In this document: one piece after another, positions 15,768-22,872 of the stretch
Layout: each line of letters opens with the position of its first letter
Position numbering within the stretch: the first letter of the stretch is position 1
Source: Leuconostoc carnosum
Lineage (GTDB): Bacteria > Bacillota > Bacilli > Lactobacillales > Lactobacillaceae
DNA length: 39,553 bases
Assembly: GCF_014207505.1 (NCBI RefSeq)
Contig: NZ_JACHGL010000002.1
Span: forward strand, 1-39,553
Direction of reading: 5' to 3'
The notes under the pieces: model-generated
Database searches by the model: none
What the model saw: the letters and a program-made list of their open reading frames with translations, nothing else
Told to the model about the DNA's origin: nothing
Translations under genes and position numbers: made by a program

Positions 15768-15794
15768 AGGAAGCGTCACAAGGTGGCGTCCTCA
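15768..15794. other. Strong hairpin, not terminator-like
   Basis: GAGGA / TCCTC outer arms, a two-base bulge, then CGTCAC / GTGGCG inner arms (one G-T pair) around AAG. No T-run follows. It could be a structured RNA element or a protein site. Role unknown. Confidence 0.4.
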
Positions 15795-15846
15795 TTTATT
15801 GCGAATGACGAAATCAAAAATTTTCAAAGTGGCTAATTTTAAAAAA

Positions 15847-16194
15847 AAACGTTGATATACAAGCATTCTTAACAGAAAATAGGTGTTTAGGGGTACCACA
15901 AACATTGCTGTAATTTACTGATTCTGATGCCATTTCTATTATTTTTGGGATGACTCTATATTATGCATAATGCACTTTATAAAAAATTATTGTGTCTGCG
16001 TTAGCAATATTTTAAAAGCGGGGTGTGTTTAGGGGGGGGGCTTTTTACGGTAGTTTAGATGTAAAGTGTCTTAAAGCCTTGTAGCAGTAGTGTTATATAG
16101 CCCCCTTTTTAGAATGTCATAGTCTATAAACGTTGATATAACAGCGTTTTAGTGTTTGATGTCCATAATCAATAATGCCTATATATCAACGTTT
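15847..16194. repeat. Three copies of AAACGTTGATATA
   Basis: Identical 13-bp copies at 15847-15859 (+), 16128-16140 (+) and 16182-16194 (-). The last two face each other 41 bases apart. The 9-base part GTTGATATA also starts the palindrome before the ArpU-like gene (14230-14238). All copies seen lie in the prophage patch. Confidence 0.65.
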
Positions 16195-16493
16195 TAAGGG
16201 GTACCCCCTATATAAAAAAGTTTTGAAAATTGAACATTTTTGTAAGGCAACGATATGTGTGTGCTCTCTATTCTGGTAACAAGGGCGGGGGTGTTAAAAT
16301 AGTTGGCTATGTTTTGAAGTATAAGAATTTTGATCAGAGTGGATAAAATAATCTCATCCCCATGTATTGATTGATACGCACACATTAAAGCAGAATAGGG
16401 TCAAAATTGCTCATTAAACATAAAGTAGTGTCTTTTAATATAAATAACTAACAACGCTTAAAACGGCTAATAAAGCGTTAAAATAGACACAAT

Positions 16494-16532
16494 AAAACCA
16501 CGACCTAGATTTAAACTAGATCGTGGTTTTTT
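16494..16532 (+). terminator. Terminator-like hairpin in the gene-free region
   Basis: AAAACCACGACCTAG (16494-16508) and CTAGATCGTGGTTTT (16516-16530) pair with one mismatch around ATTTAAA, with more T after. No gene is visible just upstream, so it may end a non-coding RNA or be left over from a lost gene. Confidence 0.6.
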
Positions 16533-16547
16533 GTTTACTTATAAGTT

Positions 16548-16925
16548 GTTACGGGGATGAGATAGTAATGTTAAATGTTCAAGAAACCTTAACATTACTT
16601 AACATGCAAAGTTACAAAAACCTTAGCAAAACATAGCATGTAACTCCAACATTTTCCAACATGAATGCAAGATTTGCAAGCATGAAAAAGTCAATAAATG
16701 TCAACAAAAGTCAACCTTTATAGGCGTTTAACCTTTGTCATGAATGGCTATACAAGGCGTTACAAACGTTGTAACAGCGTGTAACCTTTGTTACAAAAAA
16801 GGTTACATTGAGCGTTGCAACCTGTTACGTGTTTTATGCAACCTTTTTGTTTTTCAATTAGTGAAGAAATACTGCAAAGTTACTCAAGATGTAACAACAT
16901 GAGTCAAATAATTGACAGGAGTTAC
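16548..16925. repeat. Cluster of twelve GTTAC/GTAAC words
   Basis: Copies begin at 16548, 16611, 16640, 16759, 16771, 16781, 16790, 16802, 16824, 16879, 16891 and 16921. Several pair as palindromes, for example GTTACAA-ACG-TTGTAAC (16759-16775) and GTAACC...GGTTAC (16781-16806). AACCTT also recurs between them. About one copy would be expected by chance in this length, so the cluster points to binding sites for one protein. Confidence 0.6.
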
Positions 16926-16979
16926 TTTCTATTAGATTAATTAAGATGTTCATTATGGTAAAATTGTGTAAATTACAGA

Positions 16980-17228
16980 ATGGAATTAATCAAAGCCATG
17001 CATATTTTTATAACGATTACTGTATCTTTTATCGTTTTAACAATTTTAATTTTTTGTTTAGTCAAGAGTTTGACACGGTTTTTAGCTAAACAAGCAGTTA
17101 ATATTAGAAAAATCACTCAATATCAATTATTAACGGCAATTAAAGCTTATGACCCAAAAATGGCTGACATCATATACAAACATCTCAAGGAAGAATGGCG
17201 TTCACTAGACGTTGACCAAAATCAGTAA
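16980..17228 (+). CDS. Small hypothetical membrane protein
   Basis: 82 aa with one strong membrane helix near residues 8-30 (IFITITVSFIVLTILIFCLV) and a basic cytoplasmic tail (RFLAKQAVNIRKITQYQLL). No SD is visible before the ATG at 16980. TAAAAT, about ten bases upstream, could make a leaderless message; the ATG at 16998 is an alternative start. Its last 44 bases overlap the end of the opposing Abi-alpha-like gene. This is odd for two old genes and may mean one of them is decaying. Not recognised; phage-island small membrane proteins are often exclusion or toxin-like, but nothing here proves that. Confidence 0.45.
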   Translation: MELIKAMHIFITITVSFIVLTILIFCLVKSLTRFLAKQAVNIRKITQYQLLTAIKAYDPKMADIIYKHLKEEWRSLDVDQNQ

Positions 17229-17937
17229 ACATCAAAGTTCCATTTGAAGCTTCATCTTTTGAAAATTCGGGAATTTTGTTTAGATCTTCTTTAATTAAAT
17301 TATACTGATCAGCTAATTCACCACTATCAAACCATTGGTCAGTTTTCGTCTTAATAATACCATCTATTTCTAATTCACTTATTTCAGCGTGCTTTTGGAT
17401 ATATTCTCCATTTGAAATACCTATAATATCAGTAGCAGTATCTAACTTACCGTTTGCTTCAGTTTTTTGATAAAAATTAAGGTAAGGAAAGCCAGTTTTG
17501 TAATATTTATTTGAAGCTAAAGTGTTTAGTAGTATTGCTTCATCATTACTCATATTTGCTAAAACAGATTTAAATTTGGGCGAAATTGTAGAATTTTTTG
17601 TTTTGTCAAGTGTATTGGTTAGTAACTGTGCAAACATTTCTCGGAGTACATCATTATCTAATCTACCAGCTGAGCTTTGCAATGTTGAATATGCTAGTCC
17701 GAGATTTGAGGAGTCATAGTTTTCAATATCTATATTTTTAGCTTTCTCCTCAAATGACTTTTGGTATGTTTCTACTTCGGATTGAGTTCTAATTCCCAAC
17801 TTAATTAGTGGATGAAACATCCAATAAAGTAAGCCACCAAATCCCTTTCCTACTGCATGTGCAGAAGGGTTAAGCAATTCTTCTTTGGTTGTTTCTGGTA
17901 GGGCATCTGATAACACTCTTAGTTCATCTGGATTCAT
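17185..17937 (-). CDS. Abi-alpha / DUF4393-like protein
   Basis: 250 aa from the ATG at 17937 (AAGGAG six bases upstream); an in-frame ATG 63 bases earlier lacks an SD and lies across a repeat element. The pattern fits the DUF4393 (Abi_alpha) family: AHAVGKGFGGLLYWMFHPLIKLGI near the N-terminus, a charged middle, LREMFAQLLTNTLD and SPKFKSVLANMSNDEAILLNTL in the centre, and LMFTDFGQRLVNAIL at the end. Members are found in prophages and islands and have been linked by name to abortive infection; biochemical action is not established. It is the last gene of a - strand lysogeny-type module. Confidence 0.65.
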   Translation of the reverse strand: MNPDELRVLSDALPETTKEELLNPSAHAVGKGFGGLLYWMFHPLIKLGIRTQSEVETYQKSFEEKAKNIDIENYDSSNLGLAYSTLQSSAGRLDNDVLREMFAQLLTNTLDKTKNSTISPKFKSVLANMSNDEAILLNTLASNKYYKTGFPYLNFYQKTEANGKLDTATDIIGISNGEYIQKHAEISELEIDGIIKTKTDQWFDSGELADQYNLIKEDLNKIPEFSKDEASNGTLMFTDFGQRLVNAILP

Positions 17938-18002
17938 GTTTCTCTCCTTAAACTTTTTAGCGTGAACGCTTGGCACGTATGTACCACTTCCCGAGTGCAT
18001 TT

Positions 18003-18161
18003 TTACTTATATAGTATTAGAGCAGAGTAGCAAAAAAAGGAATCAGTATACTGGACTTCAATAATTTCGTGACCATCTGCTTCCAATTCAGTTAAAGTAG
18101 CGTTTAATCTTTCAACGAAATTTTTAGCAGTCCAAAAACCAGTTATAATTTGTGTTTTCAT
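18003..18161 (-). CDS. Cse60-like small protein
   Basis: 52 aa: MKTQIITGFWTAKNFVERLN, then a helix TLTELEADGHEIIEVQYTD, and YSALILYK at the end. The order strand, helix, IIEVQY strand and SALI-Y strand matches the small Cse60/DUF2758 family, known as a sporulation-expressed protein in Bacillus and common in phages of non-sporulating Firmicutes. Its start lies inside a 43-bp repeat that supplies GGGGATGAAAT as ribosome binding site. It sits between a 91-aa unknown gene and the Abi-alpha-like gene. Function unknown. Confidence 0.65.
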   Translation of the reverse strand: MKTQIITGFWTAKNFVERLNATLTELEADGHEIIEVQYTDSFFCYSALILYK

Positions 18162-18201
18162 ATTTCATCCCCGTAAAGCTTTTAACGTGGTTCTGCACGT
18201 A
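18159..18201 (-). repeat. 43-bp leader repeat, copy A
   Basis: Identical over 43 bases to 18518-18560. Read on the - strand it contains ACGTG-CAGAAC-CACGT (a 5-bp inverted repeat), AAAGCTTT, GGGGAT as SD and the start codon of the next gene. Shorter, weaker relatives lie at 17953-17979 and 19777-19800. Confidence 0.8.
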
Positions 18202-18244
18202 ATATTTACGCATTCTGTGAGTGCATTTCTTATTTAATGGTTAG

Positions 18245-18520
18245 TTAGTCATTAATTTCAATATCAGGACGCCGTTTAACGATAATTTTTTTATCTAAGG
18301 TAATTGAGACACCTTGGGCAAAAATACCGCTGTCTGCTACTGTTACCTCGTTTTCGCTGACTTTTAACACTATAAATGGTCCACCCCTAAAATTATCAGA
18401 TGTATCTCCAATGGCTATATTGCCCTGGTCATTGTCCATGACTACTGTATTTTCAGGTGTAACTAGTTGCCAACCATAAGCTACTGTTTGTGTTTTTAAT
18501 TTTTTTGTATTTTTCGTCAT
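18245..18520 (-). CDS. Hypothetical protein of the lysogeny module
   Basis: 91 aa, not recognised. A basic start (MTKNTKKLKTQTVAYGWQLV) leads into a beta-rich domain (NTVVMDNDQGNIAIGDTSDN, FIVLKVSENEVTVADSGIFAQG, ISITLDKKIIVKRRPDIEI). No helix long enough for a membrane. Its SD and start codon come from copy B of the 43-bp repeat, as for the Cse60-like gene, so the two may be controlled in the same way. It follows the DUF1643-like gene by 85 bases on the - strand. Confidence 0.55.
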   Translation of the reverse strand: MTKNTKKLKTQTVAYGWQLVTPENTVVMDNDQGNIAIGDTSDNFRGGPFIVLKVSENEVTVADSGIFAQGVSITLDKKIIVKRRPDIEIND

Positions 18521-18560
18521 ATTTCATCCCCGTAAAGCTTTTAACGTGGTTCTGCACGTA
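18518..18560 (-). repeat. 43-bp leader repeat, copy B
   Basis: Second identical copy, 359 bases from copy A, again ending at the start codon of a small gene (91-aa ORF). Sequence identity stops just upstream of TACGTGC, so the unit covers hairpin, SD and ATG only. Confidence 0.8.
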
Positions 18561-18605
18561 TTTCACTATGTGATTTTTTTATTTGCGTATTTGTATTATT
18601 ACTTA

Positions 18606-19259
18606 CTAATTAAAAATTTTTTCTAAATTACTTTTATTAATTTTCGAAAGTGTCTTTTTTTTACGAGATGCTGGGTGAATTGGTGAGCCATCGTTATTAT
18701 ATCCGAACCAATAAAGTTTATCTTCATATTTATTAAGTAAGTCTTTCAGATCATTTTTGTATTCTTTCAATTTACCATAGTTCCAAGGGACTCCTGCACC
18801 CCAGTCTAGTAATACATAGTCCGCCTCCTTCATAGCACTTTTTAGTTGACTAAGAGTTTTACTGCCGATAAGCCCGTTTACCTTAGGCGCTGTCATGCTT
18901 GCTTTTATATGTTTTACTAAAATATTGGTAGTAGGAGTTCTTTTAACGAATAAATTTATTTTAGTTAGAGTTTTAATTTGATGATTTTTCTCTTCAATTT
19001 TTTCTTCTAATTTATATAATTCTGTTCGGCGTGTAGTTTCTAAAGGGTTATTTAACTTTTCGTTTGCATTTTTTATTTCCAAACCTTTGTAATTTTCTAA
19101 TCCACGAGGATTCATGCCAATAGAAAGTATTTGTATTCCGCTATCATGCCGCCTAATGACTGATTTTGAATAGTCAGAACAAATAACTTCCTCAACGTTG
19201 ACGTTCATACCATATTTTCTTAGCTATCTATGCTCATTTGTTTCACATGTATCTGTCAT
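18606..19259 (-). pseudogene. DUF1643-like protein with an early in-frame amber
   Basis: From the ATG at 19208 the frame codes 200 aa with a DUF1643-like pattern: ILSIGMNPRG near the N-terminus, NLFVKRTPTTNILVKH in the middle, ADYVLLDWGAGVPWNYGKL, and YWFGYNNDGSPIHPASRK near the end. That ATG has no SD. An ATG 51 bases upstream at 19259, in the same frame, has AAGGAAA six to seven bases before it and sits 13 bases after the ImmA stop, but codon 12 is TAG (19224-19226). The simplest reading is that the gene starts at 19259 and has a point mutation; use of the internal ATG is the alternative. The family is common in phages and islands; its activity is unknown. Confidence 0.6.
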
Positions 19260-19272
19260 TTTATATTTCCTT

Positions 19273-19704
19273 TTATATATTCTTCAAAACAGCACTCTCA
19301 AGTGACATAGGAATACCAAAGTATGCCATGAAGTCATAAAGCTTGCTGTATCTATCAGTGTTCTCATCAAAGTAAAAGTCAGCCAGCATTTTAAACGCAT
19401 AAGCATTAGCGCTTATTTCAGCATCATTCTTGGCCAAAGGGGAGAACGCATATGTCTTGTGTTGCTCGCCAGTTAGAATGTGCTGTAACTCGTGAAATTT
19501 ACGAAATGGGGATGAAAATTTAGTCTTGAAGTTGGGATTAATCACAATCATGTGACGTGAGGGTCAGGCAACATCAGGATCATGTTTGCGCCCAGGCACC
19601 TCAACAACCGTTATTTGTTTGTTAGGGGGACGTTCAGCATTATATTTAACGACAACATCTTCAAAATATTCCAGTGGGGAACTATAATCTAAGTATTCAT
19701 ACAT
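19273..19704 (-). pseudogene. ImmA/IrrE-type metallopeptidase gene with in-frame opal
   Basis: ATG at 19704 (GAGGA at proper spacing) starts MYEYLDYSSPLEYFEDV. Codon 47 is TGA (19564-19566), a likely change from CGA. The frame stays open after it to 19273, covering the HELQH zinc site (FHELQHILTGE), then AEISANAYAFKML and a C-terminal SLESAVLKNI. ImmA proteases cut phage-type repressors on induction and usually overlap or abut the repressor gene. Here the stop of a repressor-like fragment directly precedes the start. Full length would be 143 aa, near normal. The distal part could be translated from the ATG at 19551 but would lack the N-terminus. Confidence 0.8.
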
Positions 19705-19806
19705 CTATTTATCATCCTCACGCATTGTTTTCAGCATGGCGAGAATGTCTTGCGTTTTGTTTTCATCCCAAATTGTGCTTTTAACGTAGTGCAGCACGTA
19801 ATACAC
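19705..19806 (-). pseudogene. C-terminal scrap of a repressor-like gene
   Basis: The frame ending at 19705 codes WDENKTQDILAMLKTMREDDK, fitting the tail of a C1-type repressor placed right before immA. The frame is open only 33 codons (to a GTG at 19806), and its first part overlaps a diverged copy of the leader repeat. The rest of the repressor, including the helix-turn-helix, is gone. Identification rests mainly on position. Confidence 0.35.
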
Positions 19807-19816
19807 TCTTTATTTT

Positions 19817-20341
19817 TTAATCTAATTGTTCAAAACATTGCGTTAGTTGGTCAATATCAGATTGATGACTAGCTATTATGTCAGTGAGATTCTTGGCGTC
19901 TAATGGTACAGTTAAAGAGAGATTAACAGGCAATTTATGCATGTGTAAACCTTGCAATACTAGAGACATAGCTAATTCTGCTTGGAAACCGCCATGTGAA
20001 CCGAATACAATCGTACTTACGGGTTTACCTTGCCACTCTGTATACAATGTGTCGAGTGCATTTTTTAATACTGCAGGGTAGCCCCAATTATATTGAGGAT
20101 ACACAATAATGAAGCCATCATATTGATTGACAGTAGATTGCCATGTTTTTGTGGATTCTAATTGATAGTTATTTTTGGCAGGTATTTCTGGTTCATCTAA
20201 CCAAGGTAAATTTATTTCAGCAAGGTTAATCAATTTTGTGTTTACGCTGTCACTGTTAATTTGTGATTGAATAAGGGTAGCAATTTTTAGTGTTGTGCTG
20301 TTAGAACGATTGCTTCCGATAATAATTCCTATTTTTTTCAT
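19817..20341 (-). CDS. NADPH-dependent FMN reductase family protein
   Basis: 174-aa flavodoxin-like oxidoreductase, cytoplasmic. GSNRSNSTTLKIA at residues 8-20 is the FMN phosphate loop. YPQYNWGYPAVLKNALD (about 82-98) is the second flavin-binding loop typical of the YieF/azoreductase-like group, and VFGSHGGFQAE (about 112) the third. It reduces FMN, quinones, chromate or azo compounds in relatives; the natural substrate here is unknown. AAGGA lies about 12 bases before the ATG. The gene directly follows a fragment of an ImmA-like gene, the same place that the DUF1643-like gene holds after the larger ImmA gene. So it may be cargo of a second prophage rather than a core gene. Confidence 0.85.
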   Translation of the reverse strand: MKKIGIIIGSNRSNSTTLKIATLIQSQINSDSVNTKLINLAEINLPWLDEPEIPAKNNYQLESTKTWQSTVNQYDGFIIVYPQYNWGYPAVLKNALDTLYTEWQGKPVSTIVFGSHGGFQAELAMSLVLQGLHMHKLPVNLSLTVPLDAKNLTDIIASHQSDIDQLTQCFEQLD

Positions 20342-20365
20342 TTGTTTATTATTTCCTTAATTCTT

Positions 20366-20428
20366 TCAAACAGCATTATCAAGTGGTATAAGTATATCAA
20401 AGTAAAAGTTAGTCAATATTTTAAACAC
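20366..20428 (-). pseudogene. Second, internally deleted ImmA 3' end
   Basis: The - strand frame reads VFKILTNFYFDILIPLDNAV and stops. It matches AFKMLADFYFD...IPMSLESAV of the ImmA gene at 19273, with exactly 17 codons (51 bases) missing. In the intact copy the missing segment is bounded by CAAAGTA at 19317-19323 and 19368-19374; here only one CAAAGTA remains. This fits a deletion between short direct repeats. Confidence 0.7.
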
Positions 20429-20784
20429 GTTGTCTGTTTTGCCTTATAAATTATAATATCTAAAGCATCAGCAATCGCCATACGTGGGGTATTAATCATT
20501 TTAGTCGTTGATCAGTAGCAGATCTATACCATGGCTTAAGCGTTATTAGAGTACTAAGCAAAAAATAAAATTTGGCTTTGCCATTATACATAGCTATATA
20601 CATTAGGCACTAATAAAAATCATAAAGAGCCCTTTATCTATAAATATCATACCAGACAAGCAAGTCTATTTAAAGACAAGTAAGTGCAAAAGTTGACCAC
20701 TTTCAGAGAAAAAACTATTATTATCATAAAAAGTTTATGGCATCATAATAAGTTATAGCCAGTCGCTTTTTTTATCCAAAATGT

Positions 20785-20790
20785 TACAAT
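20785..20790 (+). promoter_or_regulatory. recG -10 element placing the start at the ATG
   Basis: TGTTACAAT is an extended -10 (TACAAT at 20785-20790). Transcription would begin about seven bases later, at or next to the recG ATG at 20797. There is no SD before that ATG, so recG may be leaderless. Confidence 0.45.
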
Positions 20791-20796
20791 TAAATC

Positions 20797-22827
20797 ATGA
20801 TTATACTCGCTGATAATGTTAATGTACTGCCTGGTGTTGGACCAAAAAGGTTAGAGGCTTTACATGAATTAGACATTTTTACAATTGAAGATTTGATTAG
20901 TTATTTTCCCTTTCGTTATGAAGATTTAGGAGAACGTCTACCTTCAGAAACACTAGATGGTGAGAAGGTGACTTTTAAAGGAATTGTGAGTACACCACCA
21001 GTAGTCTCACGCTTCGGCAAAAAAAATCAAACGCGTTTTGGATTACTAATTGATCATGAAAATGTGCGGGTTACTTTTTTTAATCAACCTTGGATTGCTC
21101 AAAATATTGACGTAGGACAAGAGGCTGCGATTTACGGCACTTATAATGCGGCTAAAGCAGCGTTGACTGGCATGAAAATGATCAATGCGAGTGCAGATGC
21201 GTTGGATCCAATTTATCCTGCATCAAAACAAGTGAGTGGCAAAACAATACGTCATCTGGTTGAATTAGCTTGGGCTGACGTACGTGGCACGGTTGACTCA
21301 TTAGTTCCTGAAAATATACGGACTAAGTATCGCCTACTCGATCGTAATCAACAAATAGAAAACATGCATTTTCCTCCTGATATGCCAGCAGCAAAAGCAG
21401 CGCGGCGTAGTAGTGCTTTTGAGGAATTTTTTGTATTTCAAATGCGATTGCAACTTTTAAAGTTAGCTGATCAAAATTTTGCTGGTGAGGCTGTGAACTA
21501 TGACAGTGAGGCATTGCGGGCGTTTGAAAACCAATTACCCTATACCTTGACATCGGCACAACATAAAGTGATCGATGAAATTTTACAAGATCAAAAACGG
21601 CCACGACATATGAACCGCTTATTACAAGGGGATGTTGGTTCAGGGAAAACAGTTGTCGCTGCAATGGCAATGTATGCGGCGGTGACAGGCGGATTACAAG
21701 CAGTGATGATGGCACCAACAGAAATATTGGCACAACAGCATGCCATAAATTTATCTCAACTGTTTGATAACGCTGGGTTATCACTACGCATTGAATTATT
21801 AACCAGTGGTTTGAAAGTGACGGCTCGTTGGCAATTATTAGCTGACTTAGTCAGTGGTGAAATTGATATTATCGTTGGCACACATGCTTTATTACAACCC
21901 GACGTTGCCTTTCATCATTTAGGTTTAGCAGTCATTGATGAGCAACATCGTTTCGGCGTTAATCAACGTGCTAAATTACGTGAAAACGGCGTAAATCCAG
22001 ATATTTTGGCGATGACAGCAACGCCAATCCCACGTACCTTATCGATTACTGCTTATGGTGAAATGGATGTTTCAGTCATTGATCAACTACCAAGCGGTCG
22101 TAAAACAATTCAAACAACTCGTCTGAGCCATAATCAATTAGATCAAGCAATTAGTTTTGTTAAAACGCAGATTGACGATGGCGCGCAGGCATACATTGTG
22201 ACACCGCTAATTGAAGAGTCCGAAACACTAGATGTTCAAAATGCAACTGCCATGTATGAGACAATGCAATTAGAATTTCCGCAATATAGTATAGGTTTAT
22301 TGCATGGTCGACTATCGAACGAAGAAAAAAAGGTCTTAATGGCTGATTTCAAAGCCAATCGTATTCAAATTTTAGTTGCGACAACAGTCATTGAAGTCGG
22401 GGTTGATGTACCAAATGCTAGTATTATGCTGATTTTAGATGCGGATCGTTTTGGTTTAGCGCAGTTGCATCAATTACGTGGTCGTGTTGGTCGTGGCACA
22501 CGACAATCTTATACGATGCTAATTGCTGACCCTAAGACAGATTATGGCACAGCACGCTTGGATGCAATGGTTGAGACAACAGATGGTTTTGTGTTAGCTC
22601 AACGTGATTTGGAATTAAGAGGTTCTGGGGATATTTTAGGGACAAAGCAATCTGGTGTACCGGAATTTGCAGTGGGTGATCCAATTAAAGATTTAACTAT
22701 GATGGAAATTGCGCAACAAGAGGCAATTACGTTAGTCAGCCAAGATGACTGGGATCAACACCCTGATAATCAAGCATTAGTTGATTATTTATCTCGGACA
22801 ATGGCGCGTTATCGGCATTTTGATTAA
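20797..22827 (+). CDS. recG: ATP-dependent DNA helicase RecG
   Basis: Helicase that remodels stalled forks and branch-migrates Holliday junctions. 676 aa, full length. The wedge/OB-fold region takes about the first 220 residues (VLPGVGPKRLEALHELDIFT, YFPFRYEDLGER, FKGIVSTPPVV). Then Walker A GDVGSGKTVVA (about 278-288), motif Ia APTEILAQQHA, DEQH box (about 381-384, VIDEQHRFGVNQR), TATPIPRT, and the C-terminal helicase half with LHGRLS, ATTVIEVGVDVPNA, and QLRGRVGRG. The TRG-type ending DLELRGSGDILGTKQSG is present. Start is the first ATG, with no SD (see promoter). It precedes mutS by 45 bases and likely shares its transcript. Confidence 0.97.
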   Translation: MIILADNVNVLPGVGPKRLEALHELDIFTIEDLISYFPFRYEDLGERLPSETLDGEKVTFKGIVSTPPVVSRFGKKNQTRFGLLIDHENVRVTFFNQPWIAQNIDVGQEAAIYGTYNAAKAALTGMKMINASADALDPIYPASKQVSGKTIRHLVELAWADVRGTVDSLVPENIRTKYRLLDRNQQIENMHFPPDMPAAKAARRSSAFEEFFVFQMRLQLLKLADQNFAGEAVNYDSEALRAFENQLPYTLTSAQHKVIDEILQDQKRPRHMNRLLQGDVGSGKTVVAAMAMYAAVTGGLQAVMMAPTEILAQQHAINLSQLFDNAGLSLRIELLTSGLKVTARWQLLADLVSGEIDIIVGTHALLQPDVAFHHLGLAVIDEQHRFGVNQRAKLRENGVNPDILAMTATPIPRTLSITAYGEMDVSVIDQLPSGRKTIQTTRLSHNQLDQAISFVKTQIDDGAQAYIVTPLIEESETLDVQNATAMYETMQLEFPQYSIGLLHGRLSNEEKKVLMADFKANRIQILVATTVIEVGVDVPNASIMLILDADRFGLAQLHQLRGRVGRGTRQSYTMLIADPKTDYGTARLDAMVETTDGFVLAQRDLELRGSGDILGTKQSGVPEFAVGDPIKDLTMMEIAQQEAITLVSQDDWDQHPDNQALVDYLSRTMARYRHFD

Positions 22828-22872
22828 ACACTGAAAATAAGTATGAAATAATGAGGAGATGTGTCATAAAAT

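Larger units (their letters stand above)
15636..16979. other. Gene-free, repeat-rich region in the prophage patch
   Basis: About 1.34 kb with no convincing ORF on either strand. It holds three copies of a 13-bp word (listed separately), a 27-base hairpin, a terminator-like hairpin and a dense cluster of GTTAC/GTAAC words. There are also a run of nine G (16032-16040), a run of nine A (15841-15849), the palindrome GGGGTACCCC near 16199 and an inverted pair AACGCTT / AAGCGTT (16453-16479). Such density is unusual against the tightly packed genes elsewhere in the window. It could be a decayed replication or integration control region of a phage or plasmid. Confidence 0.6.
20342..20796. other. Gap with remnants between FMN reductase and recG
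   Basis: 455 bases without an intact gene. The left part has the ImmA fragment and, further upstream on the - strand (about 20429-20511), a frame reading NTPRMAIADALDI that recalls the end of an XRE helix-turn-helix. AGACAAGCAAGT (20654-20665) is repeated as AGACAAGTAAGT (20674-20685). The right end carries the recG promoter. I see nothing else. Confidence 0.5.

Noticed and set aside
16021-16110. G9 run with a nearby C5T6 run as a phase-variable tract or rolling-circle origin
   Set aside because: No coding frame crosses the run, and I see none of the usual rolling-circle nick-site words.
16194-16385. 63-aa open frame on the - strand in the gene-free region
   Set aside because: No SD and a composition without protein-like pattern; it overlaps the inverted 13-bp repeat at its downstream end.
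20531-20545. Possible attR: AGCGTTATT resembles AGCGCTATT at the tRNA 3' end
   Set aside because: Only about nine bases with a mismatch; it does not extend into the T arm, so chance is likely.
13981-20796. CRISPR array or insertion sequence in the accessory patch
   Set aside because: Repeats are not evenly spaced, no cas genes or transposase are visible, and no terminal inverted repeats with target duplication were found.
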